64,000 nt of DNA from an uncultured bacterium (GTDB lineage Bacteria > Verrucomicrobiota > Lentisphaeria > Victivallales > UBA1829): the NCBI GenBank assembly GCA_902774245.1, contig CACYHQ010000001.1, positions 1 through 64,000 of the forward strand, given 5' to 3'. A program made the position numbers and the translations under genes. Under the pieces are notes generated by a model, which saw only the letters and a program-made list of their open reading frames with translations, was not told where the DNA came from and ran no database searches. Position 1 is the first letter of the stretch; each line of letters starts with the position of its first letter. This document shows positions 10,113 to 18,930 of the stretch, in pieces.

Positions 10113-10157
10113 GGCGTCCGAAACGATAAAAAAGGATTTGACAAAGAATTTGACGTT

Positions 10158-10186
10158 AATATATCCCGGCGCGCTTTTTTTTACAA
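10158..10186 (-). promoter_or_regulatory. Promoter of the acyltransferase/ligase gene
   Basis: On the minus strand TTGTAA (10186-10181) and TATATT (10163-10158) are separated by 17 bp, with the start codon 46 bp beyond the -10 box. A weaker plus-strand promoter-like pair, TTGACA/TATATC at 10138-10165, overlaps it. Confidence 0.65.
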
Positions 10187-10293
10187 GTCATTTTTCCGGC
10201 TTGTTTCGTCATTTTGTTTCAGACATTTCCGCCACGCGAAACGGAATTCTCTTTTCTATTCTGAAAAATCACATTTTTTCTCGGGAGAATCAT

Positions 10294-10322
10294 TTGAATA
10301 TTTTGGGGGAGTGATGTATATT
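10294..10322 (+). promoter_or_regulatory. Promoter of the tolC-like gene
   Basis: TTGAAT (10294-10299) and TATATT (10317-10322) are separated by 17 bp. The leader to ATG 10381 would be about 52 nt. Confidence 0.75.
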
Positions 10323-10380
10323 TAGAGGCAGTAATTCGTTTACAAAAACTTTTTACCCCATCGAAAGGCGACTGAACCAT

Positions 10381-11802
10381 ATGAAAATTCAAGTTTTGAG
10401 CGCTACCGCCGTTTCCGCGATCCTCCTCGCGGCCCTCACCGCGTGCAACGTCGCGAAACCGCCTGCGGCTATTTCCAAGGACAAATATACCGAGATCACC
10501 GAGGAAGAACACCAGCAGCTCCCGAAGGGGCTGAAGCTCCTCACGCTCGACGAGGCGCAGGCCATCGCCATTCAGAACAACCCGAGCTTCAAGTCCCGCT
10601 ACTTCGCCGTCTCCCAGGCCCGCGCCCAGTACTACAGCCGGTTTGCGTCCTACATGCCCACCGTCACGGCTTCCTACGCGATGAACTCCTACCACAGCCA
10701 CGGCTACACGGAAGACGCCGGCGCCAGCTACAAGACCTACACGTCCAGCCCGTCCATGTCCGCCTCGCTGCTCGTCTTCGACAGCTTCCAGCGTGAAATG
10801 AACCTGCTGGCCGCCCGCCACAACTGGAAGAGCTCCGAACAGACCGAGCAGGACGCCCGCCGTCTGCTCCTCCAGAACGTCGCCTATGCATATAACAACG
10901 TGATGTATGCGAAAGCCAGGCGCAACATCGCGATCGAGGATATGCGCTACAACCGCCAGCTCCTCAAGGAAACCGAGCTCAAGTACGGCGTCGGCGCATC
11001 CACGCTTTCCGACGTCCTCAACTTCAAAGTCAACTACAACAACGCCGAAAGCAGCCTCTATTCCGCGAATTACAACCTCGCCTCCTCCAAGTTCGCGCTC
11101 GCCGCACTCATGGGCCTTACCGAAGGCACCATCCCCGACGAAGTCGAATTCCCGGAAGAGCTCGCGATCGACGGCGAAATGCTCGCCGACGAGAGCGTCT
11201 ACCTTGACGCCGCCCTCGCCAACCGTCCCGACCTGAAAGCGCTCCGCGAAGCGCTCGAATCCTCCAAGTTCAGCTACTATTCCAGCATCGCCGCGTTCGG
11301 TCCGACCGTCTCCGCCCAGATTGGCGTAGGCTACAACAACTCCGCCACGCATTACAGCCCGTTCAATTCCGACGCCGGATACACCCAGCGCCAGGGCATC
11401 CGCAGAAACCGCTACAGCACCTTCTCCAGCAGCATCGGCGTTTCCTGGGAACTCTTCTCCGGCGGCAGGACCTTCTTCAATATGCGCGCCTCCCAGGCCG
11501 CGATGGAACAGGCCGAGTACACGCTCGCCGACAAGTGGATCACCGTCATCAACGACGTCCGCACCGCCTACGAGAACTACATCGTCAGCCTCAAGACAGT
11601 CAAGCTCTACCAGAAAAACCTTGAAGCCGTCCGCAAGATGCGCGATCTGGTCGACGACGAATACGAAGCCGGCAACTGCGCCATCACCCGCGTGAACGAA
11701 GTCCAGCGCGAATTCGTCAACGCAGAGACCTATCTCGCCCAGGCTGTCGTCAGCATGCACAACGCCAAGGCGCAGATCCTCGCCGCGACCAACGCCAACT
11801 GA
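10381..11802 (+). CDS. TolC-family outer membrane efflux lipoprotein
   Basis: The 473-residue protein has a lipoprotein signal peptide ending in the lipobox LTAC (Cys21) and two OEP (outer membrane efflux) repeats. LTLDEAQAIAIQNNPSFKS is the typical first helix of the TolC/OprM family, and the second half repeats the pattern around DAALANRPDLKALREAL. TolC-type trimers form the outer membrane exit duct of RND, MFS or type I export systems. No inner-membrane partner is adjacent; the nearest RND pump and adaptor are at 42268-46751, so they may work together. It has its own promoter. Confidence 0.92.
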   Translation: MKIQVLSATAVSAILLAALTACNVAKPPAAISKDKYTEITEEEHQQLPKGLKLLTLDEAQAIAIQNNPSFKSRYFAVSQARAQYYSRFASYMPTVTASYAMNSYHSHGYTEDAGASYKTYTSSPSMSASLLVFDSFQREMNLLAARHNWKSSEQTEQDARRLLLQNVAYAYNNVMYAKARRNIAIEDMRYNRQLLKETELKYGVGASTLSDVLNFKVNYNNAESSLYSANYNLASSKFALAALMGLTEGTIPDEVEFPEELAIDGEMLADESVYLDAALANRPDLKALREALESSKFSYYSSIAAFGPTVSAQIGVGYNNSATHYSPFNSDAGYTQRQGIRRNRYSTFSSSIGVSWELFSGGRTFFNMRASQAAMEQAEYTLADKWITVINDVRTAYENYIVSLKTVKLYQKNLEAVRKMRDLVDDEYEAGNCAITRVNEVQREFVNAETYLAQAVVSMHNAKAQILAATNAN

Positions 11803-11835
11803 TCCATTTTTCAACCGTAATCCTGAACACGATCC

Positions 11836-11860
11836 GCGGGCCGTCACAGGCCCGCATCTT
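11836..11860 (+). terminator. GC-rich hairpin between tolC and gltX (terminator or leader hairpin)
   Basis: GCGGGCC (11836-11842) and GGCCCGC (11849-11855) form a perfect 7-bp stem with a 6-nt loop, followed by ATCTTTT. It ends 13 nt before the gltX ATG. The T-tract is short, so termination may be partial and gltX may be read through from tolC. No ribosome binding site is visible between the hairpin and the ATG. Confidence 0.5.
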
Positions 11861-11868
11861 TTCCCATC

Positions 11869-13452
11869 ATGCAGCACAGACTCAGATTCGCACCGTCCCC
11901 GACCGGTCAGGTCCACATCGGAAACATCCGCACCGCGATCTTCAACTGGCTTGCCGCCCGTCACATGGGCGGCAAGTTCATTCTCAGAATCGAGGACACC
12001 GACCTCGAACGCTCCACGAAAGAGGCGATCGACACGCTCCTCGAGTGCATGGAGTGGCTCGGCCTCGACTACGACGAGGAAGTCCTTTACCAGACCACGC
12101 AGGCGCAGCACCACCTCGATGAGGCGAAGCGCCTCATGGATACCGGAAACGCCTATCCGCTCGGACCCGTCACGGAGCATTCCCCGATCCTCTTCCGCAT
12201 CCCCGTCTTCTGCGACGAGTTCCCGTTCGTGCGTACGGTCGGCCCGGCCTCGTACACGCTCGCGCCGGACACAGCGGTCGAGATCAGCGGCGGCGGCCTG
12301 AAGTTCACCACGCTCTCCCCGAAGGGCAAGCCCGTCGAAAACCAGGCGTGCCTCGCCGGATTCAAGGACCTCGCGGTCCTCGACGCCGCCGGCCAGACGC
12401 TCTTCACGCTCACGGATGACAAGCTCAACAACATCCTCAACGGTGCAACGGAAACGGTCGAACACGCCGCCTCCATGACGTTCACCCGCCGCGAAGTCTT
12501 CTACGACGACATGGTCAAGGGCCACCTCTCCAAGCCGCTCGACAGCATGCGCGACTTCATCATCGTCCGCAGCGACGGCAGCCCGGTCTTCCACCTCGCG
12601 AACGTCTGCGACGACATCACACAGAACATCACGCTCATCGTGCGCGGCGACGACCACGTGGAAAACACCTACCGACACCTCTTCATGTTCCAGACGCTCG
12701 GCGCGCAGGTCCCCTCCTACGCCCACCTGCCCATGATCGTGAACGCCCAGGGCAAGCCCTACAGCAAGCGCGACGGCGACGCCTTCGTCGGCGATTTCCG
12801 CGACAAGGGCGTGCTCCCCGAGGCGCTGTTCAACTACCTGACGCTCCTCGGCTGGTCCTCCGGCGACAACCGCGAGAAGATGTCCCGCGAGGAACTCGTC
12901 GAGGCGTTCGACCTCGCCCGCGCCCAGCATTCGCCCGCGCAATTCGACGCAGTGAAGATGGCAAACCTGAACGGGCAGTACATCGCCGCGCTCGATCCGG
13001 CGGTCTTCCGCGAACGAGCCTGGGAGTTCGCCGCGGCCTATCCGTGGCGCGAATCCGTCGACCGCGCGAAATTCGACGCCGTGGCGGACCTGATGCAGAC
13101 CCGCACCAAGCTCATGACCGACCTCGCGGCGTGGACCTATTTCTTCGCCGTCCCGGTCGATTACGATCCGAAGGGCGTGAAGAAGTTCCTCACGCCGGAG
13201 CCCATGCGCGCCGCTCTCGCGAAAGCCGCCGGCGCGTTCGATTCCCTCCCCGAAAACGATCCGAAGTCCGTCGAGGACGCGCTCCGCGCCATTGAGACCG
13301 CCGACGGTCTTTCCCAGTTCGCCCTCAACCAGCCCGTCCGCGTCGCCGTCTGCGGCATCACAGTCGGCGCCAGCATCTACGAGACGGTCGTCTGCATCGG
13401 CGTGAAGGAATGCGCCCGCCGCATCCGCGCCGCCCTCGCCGCGACCGCATAA
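11869..13452 (+). CDS. gltX: Glutamyl-tRNA synthetase with an unusual internal insert
   Basis: The 527-residue class I synthetase charges tRNA-Glu. The HIGH-type motif PTGQVHIGNIRTA is at residues 11-23, RGDDH at 259-263 and the KMSKS equivalent YSKRDG at 298-303. Family members are usually about 470-490 residues. This protein lacks the usual CYC...DGRC zinc-like segment after NAYP (residue 97) and instead has about 95 extra residues (about 113-208) between FRIP and FYDDMVKG. Everything on either side aligns with ordinary bacterial GltX, so the call is secure. Whether it charges tRNA-Glu only or also tRNA-Gln cannot be read from the sequence. def follows after 17 bp. Confidence 0.95.
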   Translation: MQHRLRFAPSPTGQVHIGNIRTAIFNWLAARHMGGKFILRIEDTDLERSTKEAIDTLLECMEWLGLDYDEEVLYQTTQAQHHLDEAKRLMDTGNAYPLGPVTEHSPILFRIPVFCDEFPFVRTVGPASYTLAPDTAVEISGGGLKFTTLSPKGKPVENQACLAGFKDLAVLDAAGQTLFTLTDDKLNNILNGATETVEHAASMTFTRREVFYDDMVKGHLSKPLDSMRDFIIVRSDGSPVFHLANVCDDITQNITLIVRGDDHVENTYRHLFMFQTLGAQVPSYAHLPMIVNAQGKPYSKRDGDAFVGDFRDKGVLPEALFNYLTLLGWSSGDNREKMSREELVEAFDLARAQHSPAQFDAVKMANLNGQYIAALDPAVFRERAWEFAAAYPWRESVDRAKFDAVADLMQTRTKLMTDLAAWTYFFAVPVDYDPKGVKKFLTPEPMRAALAKAAGAFDSLPENDPKSVEDALRAIETADGLSQFALNQPVRVAVCGITVGASIYETVVCIGVKECARRIRAALAATA

Positions 13453-13469
13453 CCGTATCAGGAGGACGC

Positions 13470-14078
13470 ATGAACAACATCCCCGTCGAAAAACTGAGGC
13501 TCCGGCTGCTCGGCGATCCGATCCTCGCGGCGAAAGCGCGCCCGGTCGAACAGATCACCGAGGAGACAGAACGCATTTCCGAGGCCATGCTCGACATCAT
13601 GTACAAATCGCACGGGATCGGCCTCGCAGGAAACCAGGTCGGCCTGCTCCAACGCATCGTGACCATCGACATCGAGCCGCCGACCGACGAGGACGGCAAC
13701 GAACTTCCGGTCCATTCTGAGGGCGAACGCAAGCTTCTCCCGAAAATGCCGATCACGCTGATCAACCCGGAGATCGTTTCGTACTCCGGCAACCTCTGTC
13801 CGTTCGACGAAGGCTGTCTGAGCGTGCCGGAAGTCTACGGACGCGTCATGCGCAGCGACGCCGTCGTGCTCAAATCCATGCTCCTCGACGGCTCCGAGTT
13901 CGTCCTCGAATGCGGCGGCCTCCTCGCGCGTGTCGTCCAGCACGAACTCGACCACCTCGACGGCATCGTGTTCGTCCAAAAGGTCGACCCGGAAGTCTAC
14001 CCCGGCATTTCCAAACGCGTTGAAAAGATCATCAAGCGCAACGGCCCCCGCGGCTTCAAAGTCAGGAGGCTCGTCTGA
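13470..14078 (+). CDS. def: Peptide deformylase
   Basis: The 202-residue protein removes the N-formyl group from nascent proteins. All three metal and active-site motifs are present: GIGLAGNQVG, EGCLSVP (with the Cys ligand) and QHELDHLDG (two His ligands and the catalytic Glu). GGAGG ends 5 bp before ATG 13470, which decides the start over an in-frame ATG 60 bp upstream. It lies between gltX and a membrane protein gene in one apparent transcript. A short insert (PPTDEDGNELPVHSEGERK) separates the first two motifs, as in many deformylases. Confidence 0.96.
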   Translation: MNNIPVEKLRLRLLGDPILAAKARPVEQITEETERISEAMLDIMYKSHGIGLAGNQVGLLQRIVTIDIEPPTDEDGNELPVHSEGERKLLPKMPITLINPEIVSYSGNLCPFDEGCLSVPEVYGRVMRSDAVVLKSMLLDGSEFVLECGGLLARVVQHELDHLDGIVFVQKVDPEVYPGISKRVEKIIKRNGPRGFKVRRLV

Positions 14079-14080
14079 CC

Positions 14081-15103
14081 ATGCCCATGCCCGGCACAAA
14101 CACCGGGTCCGCGCCCGGCTTCCTCACCACGACGGCTCGTCTGTGCGCCGGCACGAAGATCATGACCGAAATCTACGAATCTTCGCCCGCACGCGCCATC
14201 TGGCGGTTCTTCCTGCTGACCGTCCTCTGCTCCATCATGGCTGCGGTCGTCGGGACGATGGTGCAAAAAGGCGTGTTCGAACGCGCCGGACACAATCTCG
14301 ACGAGGAGATCGGGGCGTTCGAGGTCACGCCGGAAACGATCTCGTTCCAAAAAGAACCGGATACGCCGCGCCGCTTCAAGCTGCCTTACATCACGCTGGA
14401 ATACTACCCCGGAGACACGTTCACAAGCGAAGACTTCAACGTCGACCGCACCTCCGACCACGGCATCGTCATCCTCCCCGGCGGCCTGGCGTCCTGGGCC
14501 TCGGTCAACTGGAAAGGCGAAGACCTTTTCTATGCAAGTTTTCTGCCCGCGTCCATGCTTTATGCCTCGCTTTCCGGGGGAAAGGACGCCGATCTCAACA
14601 ACATCGGCGCGCGCTGGGAGATGTTCTCCGGCCCCGGTTTCGCCGAAACGCTGAAGAATGAATTTGCCCCCAAGGCAAAGAAAGAGGATAAAGCGTCTCC
14701 GGCGGAAAACGCCGCCCCGGTCCTGACCACCGGTTCTCAGGCCGCGCGTTTCGCGATCTCCCTGCTGACCGCGATCATTCTGGTTACCACGTTTGCCCGG
14801 AATTTCCTGGAAATCGGCCTGCTCGTACTGCTGGTGTCGCTGGTCCAGTATCTGCGCGCCTCCACGCTGCCGAAGGGAATCATCTTCAGAAACGTGCTCA
14901 CGATCATGGTCTATTCCACCTTCCCCGCCCAGATCGCCGCCACGCTGTTCGACGCCGCGGGCGGGGACAGATTCATCTCGTTCCAGCTTCTTTTCGTCGG
15001 TATCTTTTTCGTCTACCAGCTCTTCGCATTCCGGGCCGTCATCAGGAAAGTCTGCCCGCAGATCGACCGGAAAGACGACGATTTCGACGATTCGGATTTT
15101 TAA
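14081..15103 (+). CDS. Predicted membrane protein, DUF1189-like architecture
   Basis: I do not recognise the function. The 340-residue protein has one membrane segment near residues 41-62, an extracytoplasmic domain of about 150 residues, and four hydrophobic segments in the last 120 residues ending in an acidic tail. That arrangement resembles DUF1189 proteins. AGGAGG at 14064-14069 supports ATG 14081; ATG 14162 (MTEIYE), closer to the first membrane segment, is an alternative. It starts 2 bp after def and ends 26 bp before the CDC123 homologue, so the three genes are probably cotranscribed. Confidence 0.6.
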   Translation: MPMPGTNTGSAPGFLTTTARLCAGTKIMTEIYESSPARAIWRFFLLTVLCSIMAAVVGTMVQKGVFERAGHNLDEEIGAFEVTPETISFQKEPDTPRRFKLPYITLEYYPGDTFTSEDFNVDRTSDHGIVILPGGLASWASVNWKGEDLFYASFLPASMLYASLSGGKDADLNNIGARWEMFSGPGFAETLKNEFAPKAKKEDKASPAENAAPVLTTGSQAARFAISLLTAIILVTTFARNFLEIGLLVLLVSLVQYLRASTLPKGIIFRNVLTIMVYSTFPAQIAATLFDAAGGDRFISFQLLFVGIFFVYQLFAFRAVIRKVCPQIDRKDDDFDDSDF

Positions 15104-15129
15104 CCGCCTGTCGAAAGGAGACAGACCCC

Positions 15130-15849
15130 ATGAACAAAACACTTGAACACTGCCGGATCCCAAACTGGTATCCGCGTCTCTCCGTATATTCCCTGCCGAC
15201 CAACTTCGTGTTCCTGATGGATATCGAGATCAAGGCGCTTCAGGAGGGCGACTCGGAATCCGGCATCGCGAAAAATGTGATCGACCGTCTCGAAAGCGCC
15301 ATGAGCAAGTTCCCGTTCACGCGCTTCGTGGGAACCGACCTCGTCGCGCCGACCGACACGGTCCGTTTCGAGGAAAAACACGGTGCGGTCCGTTCCGCCG
15401 CCAGCGCATGGTATTTCCTGACGCAGAGCGCGAAGGTGCGGAACGCCGCCCGGAACGGCATGGTCTCAGCTCTCTGCGTCCGTCCGTTCCGCCGCATGGA
15501 CTCCGCCCGCGAGTTCCGGCTGTTCGTGAAGAACGGCAAGTTGCGCGCGATGAGCCAGTACTGGATGACGCGCAACTATCCGCGTCTGGAGAAATCCCGC
15601 GAGAAATACTGGACGCTCGCCGTCGACTTCATCGACAGGAACTTCTGGGTGCTCCCGGAACCCGATATCGTACTCGACATCTACTTCACGTCCAAGGACG
15701 AGATTCTCGTGATCGACCTGAATCCGTTCGGGCCGCCCACCGATCCGAAGATGCTCAACACATGGGATCAGGACTGGCTGAATTCCATGGGAATGAAGCT
15801 TATCCCGCCGCCAACCGCGATTTCCGGCGACATCAACGTCTCCTTCTGA
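15130..15849 (+). CDS. CDC123/D123-family ATP-grasp protein
   Basis: The 239-residue protein matches the D123 (CDC123) family throughout. LSVYSLPTNFVFL, the lysine-poor counterpart of the N-W-S-A-P-x-D segment (TDLVAPTDT), ALCVRPF, EFRLFVKNGKL, DIYF and VIDLNPFGPPTDP appear in the family order. Eukaryotic CDC123 is an ATP-grasp chaperone for eIF2 assembly. Bacteria lack eIF2, and bacterial members have been predicted to be peptide-bond-forming or protein-modifying ATP-grasp enzymes; the substrate here is unknown. AAGGAG at 15115-15120 supports the start. Position after gltX, def and a membrane protein may hint at a link to translation or the envelope, but this is inference. Confidence 0.88.
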   Translation: MNKTLEHCRIPNWYPRLSVYSLPTNFVFLMDIEIKALQEGDSESGIAKNVIDRLESAMSKFPFTRFVGTDLVAPTDTVRFEEKHGAVRSAASAWYFLTQSAKVRNAARNGMVSALCVRPFRRMDSAREFRLFVKNGKLRAMSQYWMTRNYPRLEKSREKYWTLAVDFIDRNFWVLPEPDIVLDIYFTSKDEILVIDLNPFGPPTDPKMLNTWDQDWLNSMGMKLIPPPTAISGDINVSF

Positions 15850-15895
15850 CGCCCGCGTTTCCCGACCCCTGCACGAAAAAATCCGCACGTTTTTT

Positions 15896-15924
15896 CCGCA
15901 CGGACGGTTGATTCCGTCGTGCGG
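15896..15924. promoter_or_regulatory. Inverted repeat spanning the -35 box of the GH2 gene (possible operator)
   Basis: CCGCACGGACGG (15896-15907) and CCGTCGTGCGG (15914-15924) are inverted copies with a single bulged base. The six bases between them are TTGATT, the -35 box of the next promoter. A regulator bound here would block the promoter. A hairpin terminator for the upstream gene is less likely because no T-tract follows. Confidence 0.5.
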
Positions 15925-15937
15925 CGTGCTATATTAT
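15908..15937 (+). promoter_or_regulatory. Promoter of the first GH2 gene
   Basis: TTGATT (15908-15913) precedes TATATT (15930-15935, 16-bp spacing) or TATTAT (15932-15937, 18-bp spacing). The -35 box lies in the loop of the inverted repeat at 15896-15924. Confidence 0.65.
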
Positions 15938-16020
15938 TAGAGATAAGCATTCTTCGTTTTTTCAGCTCCAATCTGCTCGCGCCGGACAGTGCGTGACACC
16001 CCAAGAAAGGACAGCATACC

Positions 16021-18900
16021 ATGAATACGAAATCATACAAAACCGTCGCCGAGGTCATCTGCACGTTCCTCTTCCTGCTGCTTCTCGCGGGAACTGCAAG
16101 CGCAGCCGAGATCTACGACTTCAATCCCGGCTGGATGTTTCTGCATTCGGATCATCAGATCGCCCCGAAAGAATACAAGGAACACAAGAGTGTCTGGGCC
16201 GGAGCGAAGGCCGCCACGTCGGACGTCGTCTGGCCGTTCACGGGGCTCAATTTCGATGAAGAGGGATACCGTGCCGTCAATCTGCCCCACGACTGGGCCG
16301 TTGAAGACGGTTTCTATCCCGAGGAGGACGGCGAACAGGGATACCGCAAACGCGGCTGGGGTTATTACCGCAAACGCTTCTTCGTGCCCTCCTCGTGGAA
16401 AGGCAAACGCGTGGAACTTCAGTTCGGCGGCATCGCCACGCATTCGACGTTCTGGGTCAACCAGTCGCTTTTCCACCACAACTACAACGGATACAACACC
16501 ATTACCATGGACATCACCCCGGCCCTGATGTACGGACGCGACAACGTGATCGCGGTCGAAGTCAACGCCGCGGTCTTTGAGGGCTGGTGGTACGAAGGAG
16601 CCGGCATCTACCGCGACGTCAAGCTCATCGTCAGCGATCCGATCCATATCGCCACGGAAGCCGGCATCATGGTCAGCGCCGAGGTCAAGATCGACGGCTG
16701 GAACGTCAGCGGACACGTAAACCTTGTCAACGATTCCGACAAGGAAGAGTCGCCCATGATGGATATCGAGATCATCGACCCCAGCGGAAGGACGGTCGAG
16801 ACCAAACGTATCCTCCCGAATCTGTCGGCGAACCAGACGCTCCAGGTCCCGTACTCCGTGCGCGTCGGTTCCCCGAAGACATGGTCGCCCGACACTCCGT
16901 TGCTCTATCAGCTTAAAGTCACGCTCAAGAACGGAACCCGCGTTCTTGACGTGAAAAAGGTCAATTTCGGATTCCGCACCTACAAATTTGATTTCACCAA
17001 CGGATTCTCCCTGAACGGCAAACCGATGAAGATCAAAGGCGTCTGCAACCATCAGGATCATGCCGGCGTCGGCGTGGCTGTACCCGCCGCCATCGAGGAA
17101 TTCCGAATCAAAAAGCTCAAGGAAATGGGCGCAAATGCCTATCGCTGCTCCCACAATCCGCCGAGCGAAAACATCCTCGACCTCTGCGACAAGTACGGGC
17201 TTCTCGTCATCGATGAAAACCGTTCGTTCAATGCGTCTCCGGAGAATCTCGAATACCTCCGGGCACACATCCGCCGCGACCGTAACCATCCCTCCGTGAT
17301 TCTCTGGAGCATCTTCAACGAGGAACCGCTGCAGGGAGAAGTCCGCGGACAGGAGATCGCCCGCGAGCTCGTCCGCGTGATAAAAACGGAAGACCCGACG
17401 CGCCCCGTCCTCGCCGCCATGAACGGCGGTTTCTTCTCGAAGGACAGCGCCCGAAACGTGCTCGACATCGTCGGGTTCAACTACCAGTACGGCAACATCG
17501 ACAAATTCCATGACGAATATCCGAACATCCCGATCCTGCTCACCGAAGGCGCCAGCGCGTTCGAGACGCGCGGCGAATTCGCCACAGACCGGGAAAAATT
17601 CATCAGCTCCTCCTACGACGTCGACGCCGCCAGCTGGGGCACCACGCACCGCAAGGACTGGGAAACCGTCCTGAACCGCCGCTTCCTCGCAGGCACGTTC
17701 GTCTGGACCGGTTTCGACTACCACGGAGAACCCACGCCCTACAACAACAAGTTCCCGGCGAACAGCAGCTACTTCGGCTGCATGGACCTCTGCGGCTTTC
17801 CGAAGACCGCCTTCTACATCCGCCAGGCGCAGTGGCTCGACAAGCCCGTTCTTCAGGTCGCGCCCCACTGGAATCTGGAAGTCAAGAACGGAGACGAGGT
17901 CGACGTCTTCTGCGCGACGAACGTGGAAGAGGTCACGTTCATCCTCAACGGCAAAGACCTCGGCACGTTCAAAGTCGACCCGGTCGAAATGCTGACACAG
18001 AAAGTCAAGTATGAACCCGGCACGCTGCTCCTCATCGGCAGAAAAGGCGGCCAGGAAGTCATCCGCGCGCAGGTCGAGACTTCCGGAAAACCCGCCGCGC
18101 TTGTCATCACACCCGACCGTACCGAGATCAAAGGAAACGGCTACGATGCCGTTCCCGTCACGGTCAGTGCCGTTGACGCGTCCGGACGCATCGTCCCGAA
18201 CGCAAAAGTACCCGTCGAATTTGTGATTTCCGGCCCCGGACGGAACATCGGCGTCGGCAACGGCGACCCCACCTGCACGCTCAGCGAGAAAGCGGATTCC
18301 CGTCCGCTCTTCAACGGCTACGCCCAGCTCATCGTCCAGGCCGACCGCGCCAAAAAAGGCACAATCGAGATCACGGCAAAGAGCGAAGGGCTCAAATCCG
18401 CCTCCTGTACCATCAGGGTCACTTCCGCGACCGAAACCGAACTTCCCCTCATCGAAGGTTTTACGAACAAGGAAGTCGCGATCTCCGGATGGCTTGTTTC
18501 CAATCCAACGGGAGATAAACCGATCCTTCTGACGGACGACTCCGGCGAAGAACTTAAAAAACAGCTCTCGCCTGCAGAACCGGGCACTGTACTCTCTCTC
18601 AAACCAAGGGACTGGGTCAATTTCTATACCGTCGTTGAGCTTCCCGCACGCATTACGGAAAATGGCGGCTCCCTCTGCTTCAGGAACATGACCGGCAAAG
18701 CTACGATCTACGTCAACGGCGAAGTGATCCATGAAAAGAAGACCGTAGGGGCCGGAGACGTCGTTGTCGCCCTGAAGAAAGGGCTGGAAAAGATCGATCT
18801 CAACGTCTTCATGCAGCCCGACGGCAAGGGGCATATCCTTCTCGGCGATCTTATCTACGTTTCGCCGGAAAAAATCAAGAAGACGCCTGACAAGAAATAA
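16021..18900 (+). CDS. Secreted GH2 family beta-galactosidase-like glycoside hydrolase
   Basis: The 959-residue protein has an Sec signal peptide (cleavage near ASA-AEI, residue 29). It then follows the GH2 order: N-terminal sugar-binding domain (VNLPHDWAVED, WGYYRKRF), immunoglobulin-like domain, and TIM barrel starting at GFSLNGKPMKIKGVCNHQD. The acid/base is probably Glu434 in SIFNEEP and the nucleophile Glu509 in LLTEGAS, with FVWTGFDYHGEP later in the barrel. A DUF4982-like segment and an Ig-like domain follow, then about 130 residues with no recognised domain. Substrate is most likely a beta-galactoside, but other GH2 specificities cannot be excluded. hydF begins 30 bp downstream. Confidence 0.92.
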   Translation: MNTKSYKTVAEVICTFLFLLLLAGTASAAEIYDFNPGWMFLHSDHQIAPKEYKEHKSVWAGAKAATSDVVWPFTGLNFDEEGYRAVNLPHDWAVEDGFYPEEDGEQGYRKRGWGYYRKRFFVPSSWKGKRVELQFGGIATHSTFWVNQSLFHHNYNGYNTITMDITPALMYGRDNVIAVEVNAAVFEGWWYEGAGIYRDVKLIVSDPIHIATEAGIMVSAEVKIDGWNVSGHVNLVNDSDKEESPMMDIEIIDPSGRTVETKRILPNLSANQTLQVPYSVRVGSPKTWSPDTPLLYQLKVTLKNGTRVLDVKKVNFGFRTYKFDFTNGFSLNGKPMKIKGVCNHQDHAGVGVAVPAAIEEFRIKKLKEMGANAYRCSHNPPSENILDLCDKYGLLVIDENRSFNASPENLEYLRAHIRRDRNHPSVILWSIFNEEPLQGEVRGQEIARELVRVIKTEDPTRPVLAAMNGGFFSKDSARNVLDIVGFNYQYGNIDKFHDEYPNIPILLTEGASAFETRGEFATDREKFISSSYDVDAASWGTTHRKDWETVLNRRFLAGTFVWTGFDYHGEPTPYNNKFPANSSYFGCMDLCGFPKTAFYIRQAQWLDKPVLQVAPHWNLEVKNGDEVDVFCATNVEEVTFILNGKDLGTFKVDPVEMLTQKVKYEPGTLLLIGRKGGQEVIRAQVETSGKPAALVITPDRTEIKGNGYDAVPVTVSAVDASGRIVPNAKVPVEFVISGPGRNIGVGNGDPTCTLSEKADSRPLFNGYAQLIVQADRAKKGTIEITAKSEGLKSASCTIRVTSATETELPLIEGFTNKEVAISGWLVSNPTGDKPILLTDDSGEELKKQLSPAEPGTVLSLKPRDWVNFYTVVELPARITENGGSLCFRNMTGKATIYVNGEVIHEKKTVGAGDVVVALKKGLEKIDLNVFMQPDGKGHILLGDLIYVSPEKIKKTPDKK

Positions 18901-18930
18901 GATTTACACCACAGGCAATACGGCACCAAT

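Noticed and set aside
10138..10165. Plus-strand promoter-like pair TTGACA/TATATC upstream of tolC
   Set aside because: It overlaps the better minus-strand promoter and lies over 200 bp from tolC, which has a stronger promoter at 10294-10322.
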